Origin: Stygiobacter electus | GTDB taxonomy: Bacteria; Bacteroidota; Ignavibacteria; Ignavibacteriales; Melioribacteraceae | Direction: 5' to 3' | Length of the DNA: 64,000 nt | Assembly (NCBI GenBank): GCA_029210465.1 | Contig: JARGDL010000014.1 | Coordinates: 1-64,000 of the forward strand | Part shown: positions 16,892-26,715 of the stretch, in pieces | Layout of the letters: every line of letters starts with the position of its first letter | Numbering within the stretch: position 1 is the stretch's first letter | Program-made: the position numbers and the translations under genes | Notes under the pieces: model-generated | The model's input: only the letters and a program-made list of their open reading frames with translations | What the model was told of the DNA's origin: nothing | Databases searched by the model: none

Positions 16892-18064
16892 ATGACGCTA
16901 ATTAACAAAATTGATTATTACAATATTGAAAGCTTACTCAGTGAAGAAGAGAAAATGGTTCGTGATACTGTAAGTGATTTTGTGAACTCTGAAGTGATAC
17001 CAATTATTGAAAAATATTATCATGATGAAAAATTTCCTTTCCATTTGATTCCCAAATTAGGTGAAATGGGCTTATTCGGAATTACTCTTCCTCAAAAATA
17101 TGGTTGTGCAGAAATGAACAACGTTGCCTATGGATTAGCAATGCAAGAACTCGAAAGAGGTGATAGCGGGTTGCGTAGTTTTGCTTCTGTCCAAAGTGCT
17201 TTAGTTATGTATCCAATTTATACTTTTGGAAATGAAGAACAAAAAAATTATTGGCTGCCAAAGTTAGCAACTGGTGAAAAAATTGGTTGCTTTGGTTTGA
17301 CTGAACCAGACTACGGTTCAAATCCTGGTGGAATGGTTACACATGCTGAAAAAGTTGATGGTGGTTATTTGTTAAACGGTGCTAAAATGTGGATAACAAA
17401 TGGAACTATTGCAGATGTTGCTGTTGTGTGGGCAAAACTTGATGGTGTTGTTCATGGTTTCTTGGTTGAAAAAGGAACAAAAGGTTTTGAAGCACCCGAA
17501 ATGAAAGGTAAACATTCATTAAAAGCTTCTGTAACTTCAGAACTAGTTTTCCAAGATGTATTTATTCCCGAAGAAAATTTATTGCCAAATTCACGTGGTT
17601 TAAAATCTGCATTAATGTGTCTTTCACAAGCAAGATATGGAATTGCTTGGGGAGTTGTTGGTTCTATGATGGCATGTTACGACACGGCTTTAGAATATGC
17701 AAAATCCCGCAAACAATTCAGTAAACCAATTGCTGCGTATCAAATAACTCAAGAAAAATTAGTTTATATGATTACTGAAATTACTAAAGCTCAACTTCTC
17801 AATTTACAACTTGGAAGATTGAAAGATAAAAACCAAGCAAAGTTTACACATATTTCAATGGCTAAAAGAAATAATTGTGAGAAAGCTTTAGACATAGCTC
17901 GTGTAGCTAGGGAAATCCTTGGTGCAAATGGAATTCTTAATGAATATCCTATAATGCGTCATATGAATAATCTTGAATCAGTTAAAACTTATGAAGGTAC
18001 TCATGAAATGCACACCTTAATTATTGGTGAAGATATTACTGGATTTCCTGCATACGACAATTAA
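16892..18064 (+). CDS. Acyl-CoA dehydrogenase, glutaryl-CoA dehydrogenase-like
   Basis: A 390-residue flavin acyl-CoA dehydrogenase. It most resembles glutaryl-CoA dehydrogenase (GcdH): [15 protein letters not shown] near residue 98, [16 protein letters not shown] near 135, and [15 protein letters not shown] near 368, which supplies the catalytic glutamate. GcdH oxidises and decarboxylates glutaryl-CoA to crotonyl-CoA in lysine/tryptophan breakdown; a non-decarboxylating variant cannot be excluded. Its neighbours (recX, guaB) give no pathway support. The family call is strong; the substrate is probable. Confidence 0.82.
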   Translation: MTLINKIDYYNIESLLSEEEKMVRDTVSDFVNSEVIPIIEKYYHDEKFPFHLIPKLGEMGLFGITLPQKYGCAEMNNVAYGLAMQELERGDSGLRSFASVQSALVMYPIYTFGNEEQKNYWLPKLATGEKIGCFGLTEPDYGSNPGGMVTHAEKVDGGYLLNGAKMWITNGTIADVAVVWAKLDGVVHGFLVEKGTKGFEAPEMKGKHSLKASVTSELVFQDVFIPEENLLPNSRGLKSALMCLSQARYGIAWGVVGSMMACYDTALEYAKSRKQFSKPIAAYQITQEKLVYMITEITKAQLLNLQLGRLKDKNQAKFTHISMAKRNNCEKALDIARVAREILGANGILNEYPIMRHMNNLESVKTYEGTHEMHTLIIGEDITGFPAYDN

Positions 18065-18078
18065 AATTAACTGGAGAT

Positions 18079-19554
18079 ATGATGAAAGAAAAAATAAGCT
18101 TTGAAGGAATTACATTTGATGATATTTTACTTGTTCCATCAAAATCAGCTGTACTTCCAAAAGAAGTTGATATTACAACAAAGTTGACCAATGAAATAAC
18201 ATTGAATATTCCTTTCATTTCTGCGGCAATGGATACTGTAACAGAATCTCAAATGGCAATTGCAATGGCTGCTCAAGGGGGAATTGGGTTCATTCATAAA
18301 AATATGTCAATTGAAAAACAAGCTGAAGAAGTTGATAAAGTTAAAAGATCTGAAAGTGGAATGATTGTTAATCCAATTACTCTTACTCCTGAAAAAACTA
18401 TTCGTCAAGCTGAAGAATTAATGTCAAAATATCATATCTCCGGAATTCCAGTTGTTGATGAAAAAAATAAATTAGTTGGCATTCTTACAAATAGAGATTT
18501 ACGTTTTGAAGTTAACAAAGATTTACCAGTTTATGAATTAATGACAAAAGAAAATTTAATTACAGCTCCTTTAGGTACAACTTTAGACGAAGCACAGAAA
18601 ATTCTTCATAAACATCGAATTGAAAAATTACCAGTTGTAGATAAAAAAGGAATTATTAAAGGATTAATAACATACAAGGATATTTTAAAGAAGAAAAAAT
18701 TCCCAAATGCATCTAAAGATGATTTAGGAAGATTGAGAGTTGGTGCCGCAGTTGGAGTTTCAAAAGATACAATTGAAAGAGTAGAAGCATTAATTAATGC
18801 TAATGTTGATGTAATTACAATTGATACGGCTCATGGTCACTCAGAAGGTGTTATTAAAACTATCAAAATCATTCGGAAAAAATTTCCTCATTTACAACTA
18901 ATAGCTGGAAATATTGTAACAAAAGAAGCTGCTATTGAATTATACAAAGCTGGTGTAAATTCTGTAAAAGTTGGTATAGGCGCAGGTTCAATTTGCACAA
19001 CAAGAGTAGTAGCTGGTGTTGGTGTTCCACAAATCAGTGCAGTACTGGAAGTTGCTCAAGCATTAAAAGGAAAAATTCCTGTTATATCTGATGGCGGAGT
19101 GAAACAAACTGGTGATGCCGCAAAAGCTATTGCCGCTGGTGCAGATACTGTAATGATGGGTGGTATGTTAGCTGGTTGTGAAGAATCTCCAGGTGAAAAA
19201 GTTTTATTTGAAGGAAGAAGTTTTAAAGTTTACCGTGGAATGGGTTCATTAGGTGCAATGAAACAGGGAAGTAGTGATCGTTATTTCCAAGATGTTGAAG
19301 AAGATATTAAAAAATTAGTTCCAGAAGGGATTGAAGGAAGAGTTCCGTATAAAGGTTTATTAGCTGATACAATTTATCAATTTATTGGTGGCTTACGCGC
19401 AGCAATGGGATATTGTGGTTCAAAAAATATTTATGAATTTCAAACAACAACTAAATTTGTTAAAATATCAAATGCGGGTTTACGTGAAAGTCATCCACAT
19501 GATATTTTAATAACTGAAGAAGCTCCAAATTATCAAATTTCTCATAAATTATAA
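18079..19554 (+). CDS. guaB: Inosine-5'-monophosphate dehydrogenase
   Basis: Oxidises IMP to XMP with NAD, committing purines to GTP. It is 491 residues with the normal layout: a TIM barrel ([11 protein letters not shown] at the N-terminus) interrupted by two CBS domains at about residues 93-205. The active-site loop GAGSICTTR near residue 301 contains the catalytic cysteine, and the flap motif EGRVPYKG lies near 418. CTGGAG precedes the ATG; the second ATG 3 nt later is an alternative start. Confidence 0.97.
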   Translation: MMKEKISFEGITFDDILLVPSKSAVLPKEVDITTKLTNEITLNIPFISAAMDTVTESQMAIAMAAQGGIGFIHKNMSIEKQAEEVDKVKRSESGMIVNPITLTPEKTIRQAEELMSKYHISGIPVVDEKNKLVGILTNRDLRFEVNKDLPVYELMTKENLITAPLGTTLDEAQKILHKHRIEKLPVVDKKGIIKGLITYKDILKKKKFPNASKDDLGRLRVGAAVGVSKDTIERVEALINANVDVITIDTAHGHSEGVIKTIKIIRKKFPHLQLIAGNIVTKEAAIELYKAGVNSVKVGIGAGSICTTRVVAGVGVPQISAVLEVAQALKGKIPVISDGGVKQTGDAAKAIAAGADTVMMGGMLAGCEESPGEKVLFEGRSFKVYRGMGSLGAMKQGSSDRYFQDVEEDIKKLVPEGIEGRVPYKGLLADTIYQFIGGLRAAMGYCGSKNIYEFQTTTKFVKISNAGLRESHPHDILITEEAPNYQISHKL

Positions 19555-19559
19555 TTTAT

Positions 19560-20843
19560 ATGTACAAAGTTTTAGTTATTGCATATTATTACCCACCAAT
19601 GGGTCTTAGTGGTGTACAACGTGTTCTAAAGTTCACAAAATACATGCATAAATTTAATTGGCAACCAACAGTTATTACTGCTGGTAATGTTGCTTATTTT
19701 GCTCATGACCTTTCTTTACTTAAAGAAGCTGAAGAAGCTGGGGTTGAAATTATACGCACAGATGCTTTTGATATTAATTCTATTCTTGGTGCAAAATATA
19801 ATACCGTAAGTATGCCAAAAGAATTAATAAGGAAATTCCTTTCACGACTTAGTAAAACATTTTTTATCCCTGATAATAAAAATTCATGGTCAAAAAAAGC
19901 ATATCAAGTTGCTAAAGAAAAATTATCAAAAGAAAAATTTGATATGATTTTTGTTTCAGTTCCTCCTTATTCGCAATTTGTGATGGCTGCAAAATTAAAA
20001 AAGGAATTTGGGTTACCTTTATTTGTAGATTACAGAGATTTATGGTATGAAAATCACTTTGCATTTTATATTACACCTTATCATAAGTACAAACACAAAA
20101 AGTTAGAATACAATGCATTAAAAGAAACTGAAAAAGTTATCGCTATTAATCGTAAGATTAAAGAAAAAATTTTATTGACATATCCTTTCCTAAAATATGA
20201 TGATGTAATTATTATTCCTCATGGATTTGATCAAGAAGATTTTGACAAAAATGAACCATATAAAAAACTAAATTCAAAAATGAAGTTAACATACTCTGGA
20301 ATTTTTTATGAAAATATTACTCCAGAATATTTTTTAAGAGCATTTAAAGAACTAACAATTGAAAATCCTGAAATAGCAAATAATATTGAGCTTGAATTTA
20401 TTGGACATTTAAGAAAAGAAAATAAGAATCTTATTAATGAACTCGGATTAAATTCTTATGTTATCGAATATGGATATTTGGAGCATGATGAAGTAATTAA
20501 AAGATTAAATGGTAGTGATGTATTGTGGATGATGATTGGTAACATTAAAAATGCTGAAACAATTTCTACGAGCAAATTATTTGAATATTTTGGTGCTCGT
20601 AAACCAATTTTAGGATGTGTTCCAGAAGGTGCAGCTAAACAAGCTTTGAAAGAATATGGTGCATCATTTATTACAAATCCAGATTATATTGATGAAATAA
20701 AAAATGCTATAAAAGAAATTTACAACTTGTATGTAAATAATAATTTACCTGTTGCTAATGAAGAATTTATTGAAAAACATAATAGAGAAAAATTGACTGA
20801 ACAATTAGTAACAGCATTTCAATTTTATTTGAGGACAGAATGA
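19560..20843 (+). CDS. GT4-like glycosyltransferase
   Basis: A 427-residue GT-B fold protein. The N-terminus VLVIAYYYPPMGLSGVQR is typical of GT4 acceptor-binding domains, and the C-terminal half has the donor-site pattern with LTYSGIFYEN near residue 243 and TSKLFEYFGARKPILG near 339. The sugar donor and acceptor are unknown; surface polysaccharide or glycolipid synthesis is likely. It starts 5 nt after guaB and overlaps purD by 4 nt, an odd place for a glycosyltransferase among nucleotide genes. Confidence 0.8.
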   Translation: MYKVLVIAYYYPPMGLSGVQRVLKFTKYMHKFNWQPTVITAGNVAYFAHDLSLLKEAEEAGVEIIRTDAFDINSILGAKYNTVSMPKELIRKFLSRLSKTFFIPDNKNSWSKKAYQVAKEKLSKEKFDMIFVSVPPYSQFVMAAKLKKEFGLPLFVDYRDLWYENHFAFYITPYHKYKHKKLEYNALKETEKVIAINRKIKEKILLTYPFLKYDDVIIIPHGFDQEDFDKNEPYKKLNSKMKLTYSGIFYENITPEYFLRAFKELTIENPEIANNIELEFIGHLRKENKNLINELGLNSYVIEYGYLEHDEVIKRLNGSDVLWMMIGNIKNAETISTSKLFEYFGARKPILGCVPEGAAKQALKEYGASFITNPDYIDEIKNAIKEIYNLYVNNNLPVANEEFIEKHNREKLTEQLVTAFQFYLRTE

Positions 20844-22132
20844 AAGTTGCAATTATAGGTGGTGGAGGAAGAGAACATTCACTTGCACTAAAAATTTTTG
20901 AAAGTAAATTATTAACTGAATTATATGTAATTCCTGGAAATCCAGGTACGCAAAAAATTGCAAAAAATATTTCATTGAAAAGTGATGATGTCGAAGGGAT
21001 AGTTAAATTTTGTACGGAGCAAAATATTGATTTAGTTATAATTGGTCCAGAAAAGCCATTAACATTAGGTTTAGCTGATGAATTATTAAAAAAAGGAATA
21101 AAAGTATTTGGTCCAACTAAATCAGCTGCAAGAATTGAAGGAGAAAAATCCTTTGCAAAAAAATTAATGATGGAATACAATATCCCTACAGCGAACTTTA
21201 AAGTATTTAATAAAGATAATTATGATGACGCTTTAACATATTTGAAAAAAGTTAGTTATCCTATTGTTATTAAAGCAGATGGTATTGCTTCTGGAAAAGG
21301 AGTAATAATACCTGAAACTTATGAAGATGCAAAAGAAGCAGTGAAAGAATGTTTTGTAAATCTATCTTTTGGAAAAGCTGGAGAAAAAATTGTAATAGAA
21401 GAATTTATGAGTGGTCAAGAAGCTTCTGTTTTTGCAATTACAGATGGTGATGATTTCGTTTTACTTCCTGCTGCACAAGATCATAAAAGAATTCATGATG
21501 GTGATACGGGGAAAAATACAGGTGGAATGGGAGCATATGCGCCAACACCTTTTGTAAATGAAAGTGATTATGATTTTATTGCAGAGAAAATTGTCAAACC
21601 AACATTAAAAGCACTCTCAGATAAGAATTCAAAATTTGTTGGTTGCCTTTATTGTGGATTAATGATGACAAGTGAAGGACCAAAAGTAGTTGAATTTAAT
21701 TGTCGTTTTGGTGATCCTGAAACACAAGTTGTGTTGCCTTTATTAGAAGGGGATTTTTTAGAATTGTTAAATTCATCCGCAAATGGAAAAATAAATAAAG
21801 ATGCAATTTCAGTAGCTGAAAATAAATCATCAGTTTGTGTTGTAATTGCTTCTAATGGTTATCCTGATAAAGTTAAAAAAGGAATTGAAATTTTTGGAAT
21901 TGAAGATGCTGAAAAATTAGACAATATTAATGTTATACACGCTGGTACAAAAATTAAAGATGAAAAGTTGATAACAGATGGTGGTCGTGTTTTGGGTATA
22001 GTTGCAACGATTAAGAAAAATGATTTAAAACTTTGTAAAGAAACAGCTTATAATGCTATATCAAAAATTCAATTTGATGGAATGCAATACAGAAAAGATA
22101 TTGCAGATAAAGCGATTAAAAATAATTTATAA
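20840..22132 (+). CDS. purD: Phosphoribosylamine-glycine ligase
   Basis: GAR synthetase, the second step of de novo purine synthesis (phosphoribosylamine + glycine + ATP). It is 430 residues, as usual. The N-terminus VAIIGGGGREHSLA is diagnostic, followed by an ATP-grasp domain with IKADGIASGKGV near residue 142, DHKRIHDGDTGKNTGGMGAY near 214, and EFNCRFGDPETQ near 287. The start overlaps the glycosyltransferase stop (ATGA). Confidence 0.97.
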   Translation: MKVAIIGGGGREHSLALKIFESKLLTELYVIPGNPGTQKIAKNISLKSDDVEGIVKFCTEQNIDLVIIGPEKPLTLGLADELLKKGIKVFGPTKSAARIEGEKSFAKKLMMEYNIPTANFKVFNKDNYDDALTYLKKVSYPIVIKADGIASGKGVIIPETYEDAKEAVKECFVNLSFGKAGEKIVIEEFMSGQEASVFAITDGDDFVLLPAAQDHKRIHDGDTGKNTGGMGAYAPTPFVNESDYDFIAEKIVKPTLKALSDKNSKFVGCLYCGLMMTSEGPKVVEFNCRFGDPETQVVLPLLEGDFLELLNSSANGKINKDAISVAENKSSVCVVIASNGYPDKVKKGIEIFGIEDAEKLDNINVIHAGTKIKDEKLITDGGRVLGIVATIKKNDLKLCKETAYNAISKIQFDGMQYRKDIADKAIKNNL

Positions 22133-22136
22133 TGTA

Positions 22137-22254
22137 AAATGTATAATGTAAAGTTTCGTTGATTAACTTATAAAATTTTCTATTAGAATAATATCTAAAA
22201 TATCTTCCACTATAAATTATATATTATAAATTATAAATTATACATTATACATTT
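22137..22254. repeat. 118-bp element with 14-bp perfect terminal inverted repeats
   Basis: AAATGTATAATGTA at 22137-22150 is exactly inverted at 22241-22254. Between them is AT-rich DNA with TATAAATTATA-like repeats near the right end. It fills the whole gap between convergent purD and hinT and ends one base before the hinT stop codon. The RNA could fold into a long hairpin acting as a two-way terminator. The shape is also that of a small non-coding (MITE-like) repeat. Confidence 0.6.
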
Positions 22255-22255
22255 C

Positions 22256-22606
22256 TCAACCTGGCGGCCATGTTAATTTTCTTCCACCAAGTAAATGAAT
22301 ATGAAGATGCGGAACTTCCTGTCCTGAATCTTTCCCTGAATTAATTACAAGTCTAAATCCACTTTCAAATACACCTAATTTTTTAGCAATTTCATTTGCT
22401 GCATTAAATAGTTCACCAAGTAATTTTGAATGCTTTTCTGTAGATAAATCTTTTGCAGATTCAATCTCAGTAATCTTGGGAATTATAAGTACATGCACAG
22501 GTGCTTGTGGATTAATATCTTTGAAAGCAAGAACTGTTTCATTTTCAAAAACGATATCAGCAGGAATTTCTTTCCGAATAATTTTAGCAAATATTGTTTC
22601 AGCCAT
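22256..22606 (-). CDS. hinT: HIT-family nucleotide hydrolase (HinT type)
   Basis: A 116-residue histidine-triad protein, probably a purine nucleoside phosphoramidase. The fold is complete: AETIFAKIIRKEIPADIVFEN at the N-terminus, HVLIIPK near residue 38, and the catalytic triad HLHIHLLGG near residue 99. It ends WPPG, as is common in HinT. It is the last gene of the minus-strand cluster and lies 2 nt downstream of the NtrC-type regulator. Confidence 0.93.
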   Translation of the reverse strand: MAETIFAKIIRKEIPADIVFENETVLAFKDINPQAPVHVLIIPKITEIESAKDLSTEKHSKLLGELFNAANEIAKKLGVFESGFRLVINSGKDSGQEVPHLHIHLLGGRKLTWPPG

Positions 22607-22608
22607 AA

Positions 22609-23961
22609 TTATTCCTTTTCTATTTTATATTTTTTTAATTTGTTGTATAAGTGACTTCTTTGAATGCCAAGGATTTCAGCAGTTTTACTCATGTTCCAAT
22701 TATTTGCATTTAGCTGTTTAATTATAAAAGCTTTTTCAGCTTTTTCTTTAAAGTCTTGAAAACTATTTTTTATGTCAAATAAATCATCTGTAATTGAATT
22801 AGAAGATGAATAAAAATAATTTACATCTTTATCGGTTATTTCATTTGATGATGACATTATTACTATTCTTTCAATTACATTTCTTAATTCACGAACATTA
22901 CCTTTCCAAGAAAAATTTTGTAATGTTTTAATTGCATTACTAGTAAAAGTTTTCAATGGAAATTTATTTTTATTACAAATTAATTTTGTAAAATGATCTA
23001 CTAATAAAGGTATATCGTCTTTTCTTTCGCGAAGAGGTGGTATATGAATAGGAATAACATTTAAACGATGAAATAAATCTTCACGAAAATTACCTTTAGT
23101 AATTTCGTTTTGAAGATCTTTATTAGTTGCAGAAATTATTCTTACATCAATATCAATCTTTTGAGAACCACCGACTCTTTCTATTTTATTTTCTTCTATA
23201 GCTCGTAAAACTTTTGCCTGAGCTTGCAAACTCATATCACCAATTTCATCAAGAAAAAGATTACCACCATCGGCAAGTTCAAATTTCCCTATACGTTGTT
23301 TTATTGCCCCAGTAAAAGAACCTTTTTCATGTCCAAATAATTCAGATTCAATTAATTCATGTGGAATTGCTGCGCAATTTACTTCAACTAATTCTTTTTT
23401 GGAACGCAAACTTTGTCGATGAATTTCTTGTGCAACTAATTCTTTTCCTGTCCCATTTTCCCCAGTTATTAAAATTCTTGCATCTGTTTTTGCGACTTTT
23501 GTAATTGTTTCTAAAATATTTTGGATTGCTCTGCTATTGCCAATAATTTTATTAGTAGTTAATAACTCTGTTTTAAGTTTTTTATTTTCTTTTTGAAGTG
23601 AAATTTGATTCGCAGCATTTCTTACTGCAATAATTAATTTATCTCTGTCTATTGGTTTTTCAAGGAAATCAAAAGCACCAAGTTTTGTTGCTTTAACTGC
23701 ATTTTCAATATTGCTGTGTGCTGAAATAATTATAGTTTTTATGTCAATTTCTTTTTCTTTGATAAAGTTCAAAATTTCAAAACCATTTTTATGAGGCATA
23801 CTTATATCAAGAAGTAAAATAGAATAATCTCCATATTCAATTTTAGAAAGACCATCTACCGGATCAGTAGTATATTCAACATAATAATCTTCATATTCTA
23901 AAATCATTTTTATGCTTTGGCAAATATCATATTCGTCATCAATAATTAAAACTGATTTCAT
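22609..23961 (-). CDS. Sigma-54-dependent response regulator (NtrC type)
   Basis: A 450-residue, three-domain activator. The receiver domain (1-120) has phospho-acceptor Asp52 and the acidic pocket at Asp8/Asp9. The AAA+ domain (about 140-370) has Walker A GENGTGKE near 166 and the sigma-54 contact loop GSFTGA near 211; this Ser variant of GAFTGA is common. The C-terminal Fis-type helix-turn-helix is MSKTAEILGIQRSHLYNKL near 425. No sensor kinase is adjacent, so its signal is unknown. It overlaps the upstream exported-protein gene by 4 nt. Confidence 0.93.
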   Translation of the reverse strand: MKSVLIIDDEYDICQSIKMILEYEDYYVEYTTDPVDGLSKIEYGDYSILLLDISMPHKNGFEILNFIKEKEIDIKTIIISAHSNIENAVKATKLGAFDFLEKPIDRDKLIIAVRNAANQISLQKENKKLKTELLTTNKIIGNSRAIQNILETITKVAKTDARILITGENGTGKELVAQEIHRQSLRSKKELVEVNCAAIPHELIESELFGHEKGSFTGAIKQRIGKFELADGGNLFLDEIGDMSLQAQAKVLRAIEENKIERVGGSQKIDIDVRIISATNKDLQNEITKGNFREDLFHRLNVIPIHIPPLRERKDDIPLLVDHFTKLICNKNKFPLKTFTSNAIKTLQNFSWKGNVRELRNVIERIVIMSSSNEITDKDVNYFYSSSNSITDDLFDIKNSFQDFKEKAEKAFIIKQLNANNWNMSKTAEILGIQRSHLYNKLKKYKIEKE

Positions 23962-24599
23962 ATTCTATCTCTAAAAAATAAAAGTTGATAAATTAAAAAT
24001 GCTTTTGATGGTTTTGAATTTTTGTTTTTCAGTAACATTTCAGCAAAAATTTCACCGATATTGTTTGCAATTAAATCTCTATAATTATAACCACCATTAG
24101 CAAAAAAATTTTCTTCTGTAAGCTCAACAAAAATACCCATAAATTTTGAAATGTTGAAAGGTGAAAAATTATATCTTAAAAACGCATTCCCGAAAAAGTG
24201 TGAAAGTTTGTCCTTGTCTCCAAAATCATTATGTGGTGAATCAAAAAATAATTTTGATGGTAAATTCTTTAATCGTGATTCAAATATCTTTTTCGGCGGT
24301 GAGGGAAGTGGAATATTTATTATTCTTGAAAAAATCTTTAATTCTATTTTATCAAAAGGCAAACAAGTAAAAGTTAAACACAAAAGTGCTTCAGAAATAT
24401 CATCATTAAAAAATGTTTTACTTTTTGAAAACAATGAATCTACTTTTTCTAAATCATTTTTGATGTTTTTGAATTCATCAGATACTATGTAACGTGATAA
24501 ATAAAATAATCCACTGTAAAAATTTATTTCTTCTTTAGTTTGAGGAAAGAGATTTTGTGAATAAATTGATATAAATAAAAATAAAATTAGCTTTTTCAA
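23958..24599 (-). CDS. Exported protein of unknown function
   Basis: A 213-residue protein with an N-terminal signal peptide (KKLILFLFISIYSQNLFPQ) and no recognised domain. The conserved-looking part is DKLSHFFGNAFL near residue 127, followed by a glycine/asparagine-rich stretch, then IANNIGEIFAEMLL near 175. The D-K-x-x-H-F pattern recalls some small membrane-associated families, but no assignment is made. It is translationally coupled to the sigma-54 regulator (4-nt overlap) and starts 2 nt after the carboxylase gene, so it may act in the same response. Confidence 0.6.
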   Translation of the reverse strand: MKKLILFLFISIYSQNLFPQTKEEINFYSGLFYLSRYIVSDEFKNIKNDLEKVDSLFSKSKTFFNDDISEALLCLTFTCLPFDKIELKIFSRIINIPLPSPPKKIFESRLKNLPSKLFFDSPHNDFGDKDKLSHFFGNAFLRYNFSPFNISKFMGIFVELTEENFFANGGYNYRDLIANNIGEIFAEMLLKNKNSKPSKAFLIYQLLFFRDRI

Positions 24600-24601
24600 A
24601 T

Positions 24602-26257
24602 TCAGACTTGTATTACTCCCGGATTAAACTTTGGTATTTCCGGATTTTGATTTGCAACTTCAAGACAGATTGAAATCCAATCGCGGGTTTTTGCAGGATC
24701 AATTATTTCATCAATCCATAATCTCGCTGATGCATAAACAGGATTACTTTTTTCATCGTATGATTTTAAAATGTCATTCAGGAGCTTTTGTTTTTCTTCT
24801 TCACTGAATTTATGTCCACTTTTTTCTTCCTGCTTAAGTTTTATATCAAGCAAAACACTACTTGCCTGATTTCCACCCATCACAGAAATTTTTGCATTTG
24901 GATATGCAAATATGAATCGCGGATCATAAGCTTTACCGCACATTGCATAATTACCTGCACCAAAACTGTTTCCAACTATGATTGTAATTTTTGGAACAAC
25001 AGAATTTGCAACAGCATTTACCATCTTTGCACCATCTTTGATTATTCCACCGTGTTCAGCTTTGCTGCCAACCATAAATCCTGTTACATCCTGTAAAAAC
25101 AATAAAGGGATTTTTTTCTGGTTGCAGTTCATTATAAATCGAGTTGCTTTATCAGCAGAATCAGAATAAATAACTCCGCCAATCTGCATTTCGCCTTTTT
25201 CTGTTTTAACTATACTTCTTTGATTGGCAACAATTCCAACTGCCCAGCCATCAATTCTTGCATAAGCGGTTATAACAGTTTTACCATATCCTGCTTTGTA
25301 TTCATCAATCTCTGAGTTATCAACTATTCTAGCAATCAGTTCATACATATCATAAGGTTTAATAGTATCTTCCGGAAGAAGTGAATAAATTTCTTTTGGA
25401 TCGAACTTGGGTGGGGTGGCTTGAATTCTGTTAAATCCTGCTTTTGGAAAATCACCAAACTTTGAAACTAAATTTCTTATTTGTTCAATACATTCTTCAT
25501 CATTTTTCATAATGTAATCTGTAACACCGGAAATGTTTGACTGAACTCTCGCTCCGCCGAGAGATTCATTGTCAATCACTTCACCGATAGCTGCTTTTAC
25601 AAGATGAGCTCCGGCAAGAAAAACTGAACCTTCTCCTTCAACGATTAAAGCTTCATCTGACATAATAGGAAGGTAAGCACCGCCAGCAACACAAGGTCCC
25701 ATTATGGCAGCAATCTGAGGAATTCCCATTGAAGACATTTTAGCATTGTTACGGAATATTCTTCCAAAGTGTTCTTTATCAGGAAAGATTTCATCCTGCA
25801 AGGGGAGAAAAACGCCGGCGCTGTCGACAAGATAAATAATTGGTAATCGGTTTTCCATTGCAATTTCCTGAGCGCGAAGATTTTTCTTTGCGGTTATCGG
25901 AAACCACGCACCTGCTTTAACTGTGGCATCATTAGCTACAATTACACAAAGTCTGTTATGAATTTTTCCGATTCCATAAACTGTTCCTGATGATGGAGCT
26001 CCGCCAAATTCTTCGTACATACCAAAGGCAGCAAGAGTGCTTAGTTCATAAAATTCGTTTGGATTATCAATAAGCTTTGCAATTCTTTCCCGAGCAGTAA
26101 GTTTACCTTTGGCTTTATGTTTTTCAATCGCTTTCTTTCCACCACCTTCACGAACTTTTTCTTTTATGCCTTCGATTTTTCTCAGCAGTTCTTTTTGATA
26201 ATCTTCTCTTTTAAGAGAAATTTCATTGGCTTTTATTTCTGTTCCTATAATTTTCAT
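24602..26257 (-). CDS. Acyl-CoA carboxylase, carboxyltransferase (beta) subunit
   Basis: A 551-residue biotin-dependent carboxyltransferase of the methylcrotonyl-CoA carboxylase beta (MccB) type. N-terminal crotonase-like half: KGKLTARERIAKLID near residue 50 and IVANDATVKAGAWFP near 107, with VDSAGVFLPLQDEIFPD near 144. C-terminal half: FLQDVTGFMVG near 386 and an oxyanion-hole glycine region GNSFGAGNYAMCG near 427. The expected biotin-carrying alpha subunit is not in the window. Codons are visibly richer in G and C than in most neighbours, as also in the nearby acyl-CoA dehydrogenase. Leucine catabolism is the likely role; another short acyl-CoA cannot be excluded. Confidence 0.85.
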   Translation of the reverse strand: MKIIGTEIKANEISLKREDYQKELLRKIEGIKEKVREGGGKKAIEKHKAKGKLTARERIAKLIDNPNEFYELSTLAAFGMYEEFGGAPSSGTVYGIGKIHNRLCVIVANDATVKAGAWFPITAKKNLRAQEIAMENRLPIIYLVDSAGVFLPLQDEIFPDKEHFGRIFRNNAKMSSMGIPQIAAIMGPCVAGGAYLPIMSDEALIVEGEGSVFLAGAHLVKAAIGEVIDNESLGGARVQSNISGVTDYIMKNDEECIEQIRNLVSKFGDFPKAGFNRIQATPPKFDPKEIYSLLPEDTIKPYDMYELIARIVDNSEIDEYKAGYGKTVITAYARIDGWAVGIVANQRSIVKTEKGEMQIGGVIYSDSADKATRFIMNCNQKKIPLLFLQDVTGFMVGSKAEHGGIIKDGAKMVNAVANSVVPKITIIVGNSFGAGNYAMCGKAYDPRFIFAYPNAKISVMGGNQASSVLLDIKLKQEEKSGHKFSEEEKQKLLNDILKSYDEKSNPVYASARLWIDEIIDPAKTRDWISICLEVANQNPEIPKFNPGVIQV

Positions 26258-26272
26258 AATGTACTCGTTTTT

Positions 26273-26330
26273 TTAACCACAGATTTACACAGATTTTCTC
26301 AGATGAATCTGTGATATCTGTGGTTTTAAT
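26273..26330. repeat. Palindromic repeat, left copy of the GxxExxY unit
   Basis: A 58-bp sequence from TTAACCACAGATTTACAC to ATATCTGTGGTTTTAAT. CACAGAT/CTCAGAT words in the left half face ATCTGTG words in the right half, so the whole is an imperfect palindrome. It matches the copy at 26716-26784 base for base, except that it lacks an 11-bp TTTAATCTGTG unit. Confidence 0.9.
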
Positions 26331-26334
26331 ATTC

Positions 26335-26709
26335 TTAAATCACAAATCTTTTAATTCCTTGTTTAAGATCTTTCACATTAAAATTGATCAACAGACCAAG
26401 TTTAGTATTGGATAATTTTAAATAAGTTAGAATCTGAGCTATATGAACATCATTTATTGCCTCTACAGATTTCAGTTCAACAATAACACTCTTGTTCACA
26501 ATCAAATCAATTCGATATCCGGTATCAAGTTTTATCTCATCGTAGACAACTGGTAATGCCTTCTCTGTTTCAACAGCATAACCCAACTTTTTAAGCTCAT
26601 ATTCAAGGCAAATCTGATAAGTAGATTCGAGTAAACCGGGTCCTAACCTTGAATGTACTTTATATGCACATCCAATTATATCATAACTTATTTTATTCAA
26701 CTTGTCCAT
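26335..26709 (-). CDS. GxxExxY protein (PD-(D/E)XK nuclease-like)
   Basis: A 124-residue protein with the signature GLLESTY at residues 25-31 (G25, E28, Y31). A PD-(D/E)XK-like active-site pattern follows: D68 and E78-L-K80 on neighbouring strands. The family is very widespread in Bacteroidota, Planctomycetota and environmental genomes, usually as isolated genes; its function is unknown. The nuclease-like residues are intact here. The gene is bracketed by palindromic direct repeats only a few bases away on each side, so repeat and gene may form one unit in which the protein acts on the repeat. That link is inference. Confidence 0.88.
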   Translation of the reverse strand: MDKLNKISYDIIGCAYKVHSRLGPGLLESTYQICLEYELKKLGYAVETEKALPVVYDEIKLDTGYRIDLIVNKSVIVELKSVEAINDVHIAQILTYLKLSNTKLGLLINFNVKDLKQGIKRFVI

Positions 26710-26715
26710 AATTAT

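Noticed and set aside
24151..24492. 113-codon plus-strand ORF opposite the exported-protein gene
   Set aside because: Shadow frame with lysine/serine-biased composition; the minus-strand frame has a signal peptide and is coupled to its neighbours.
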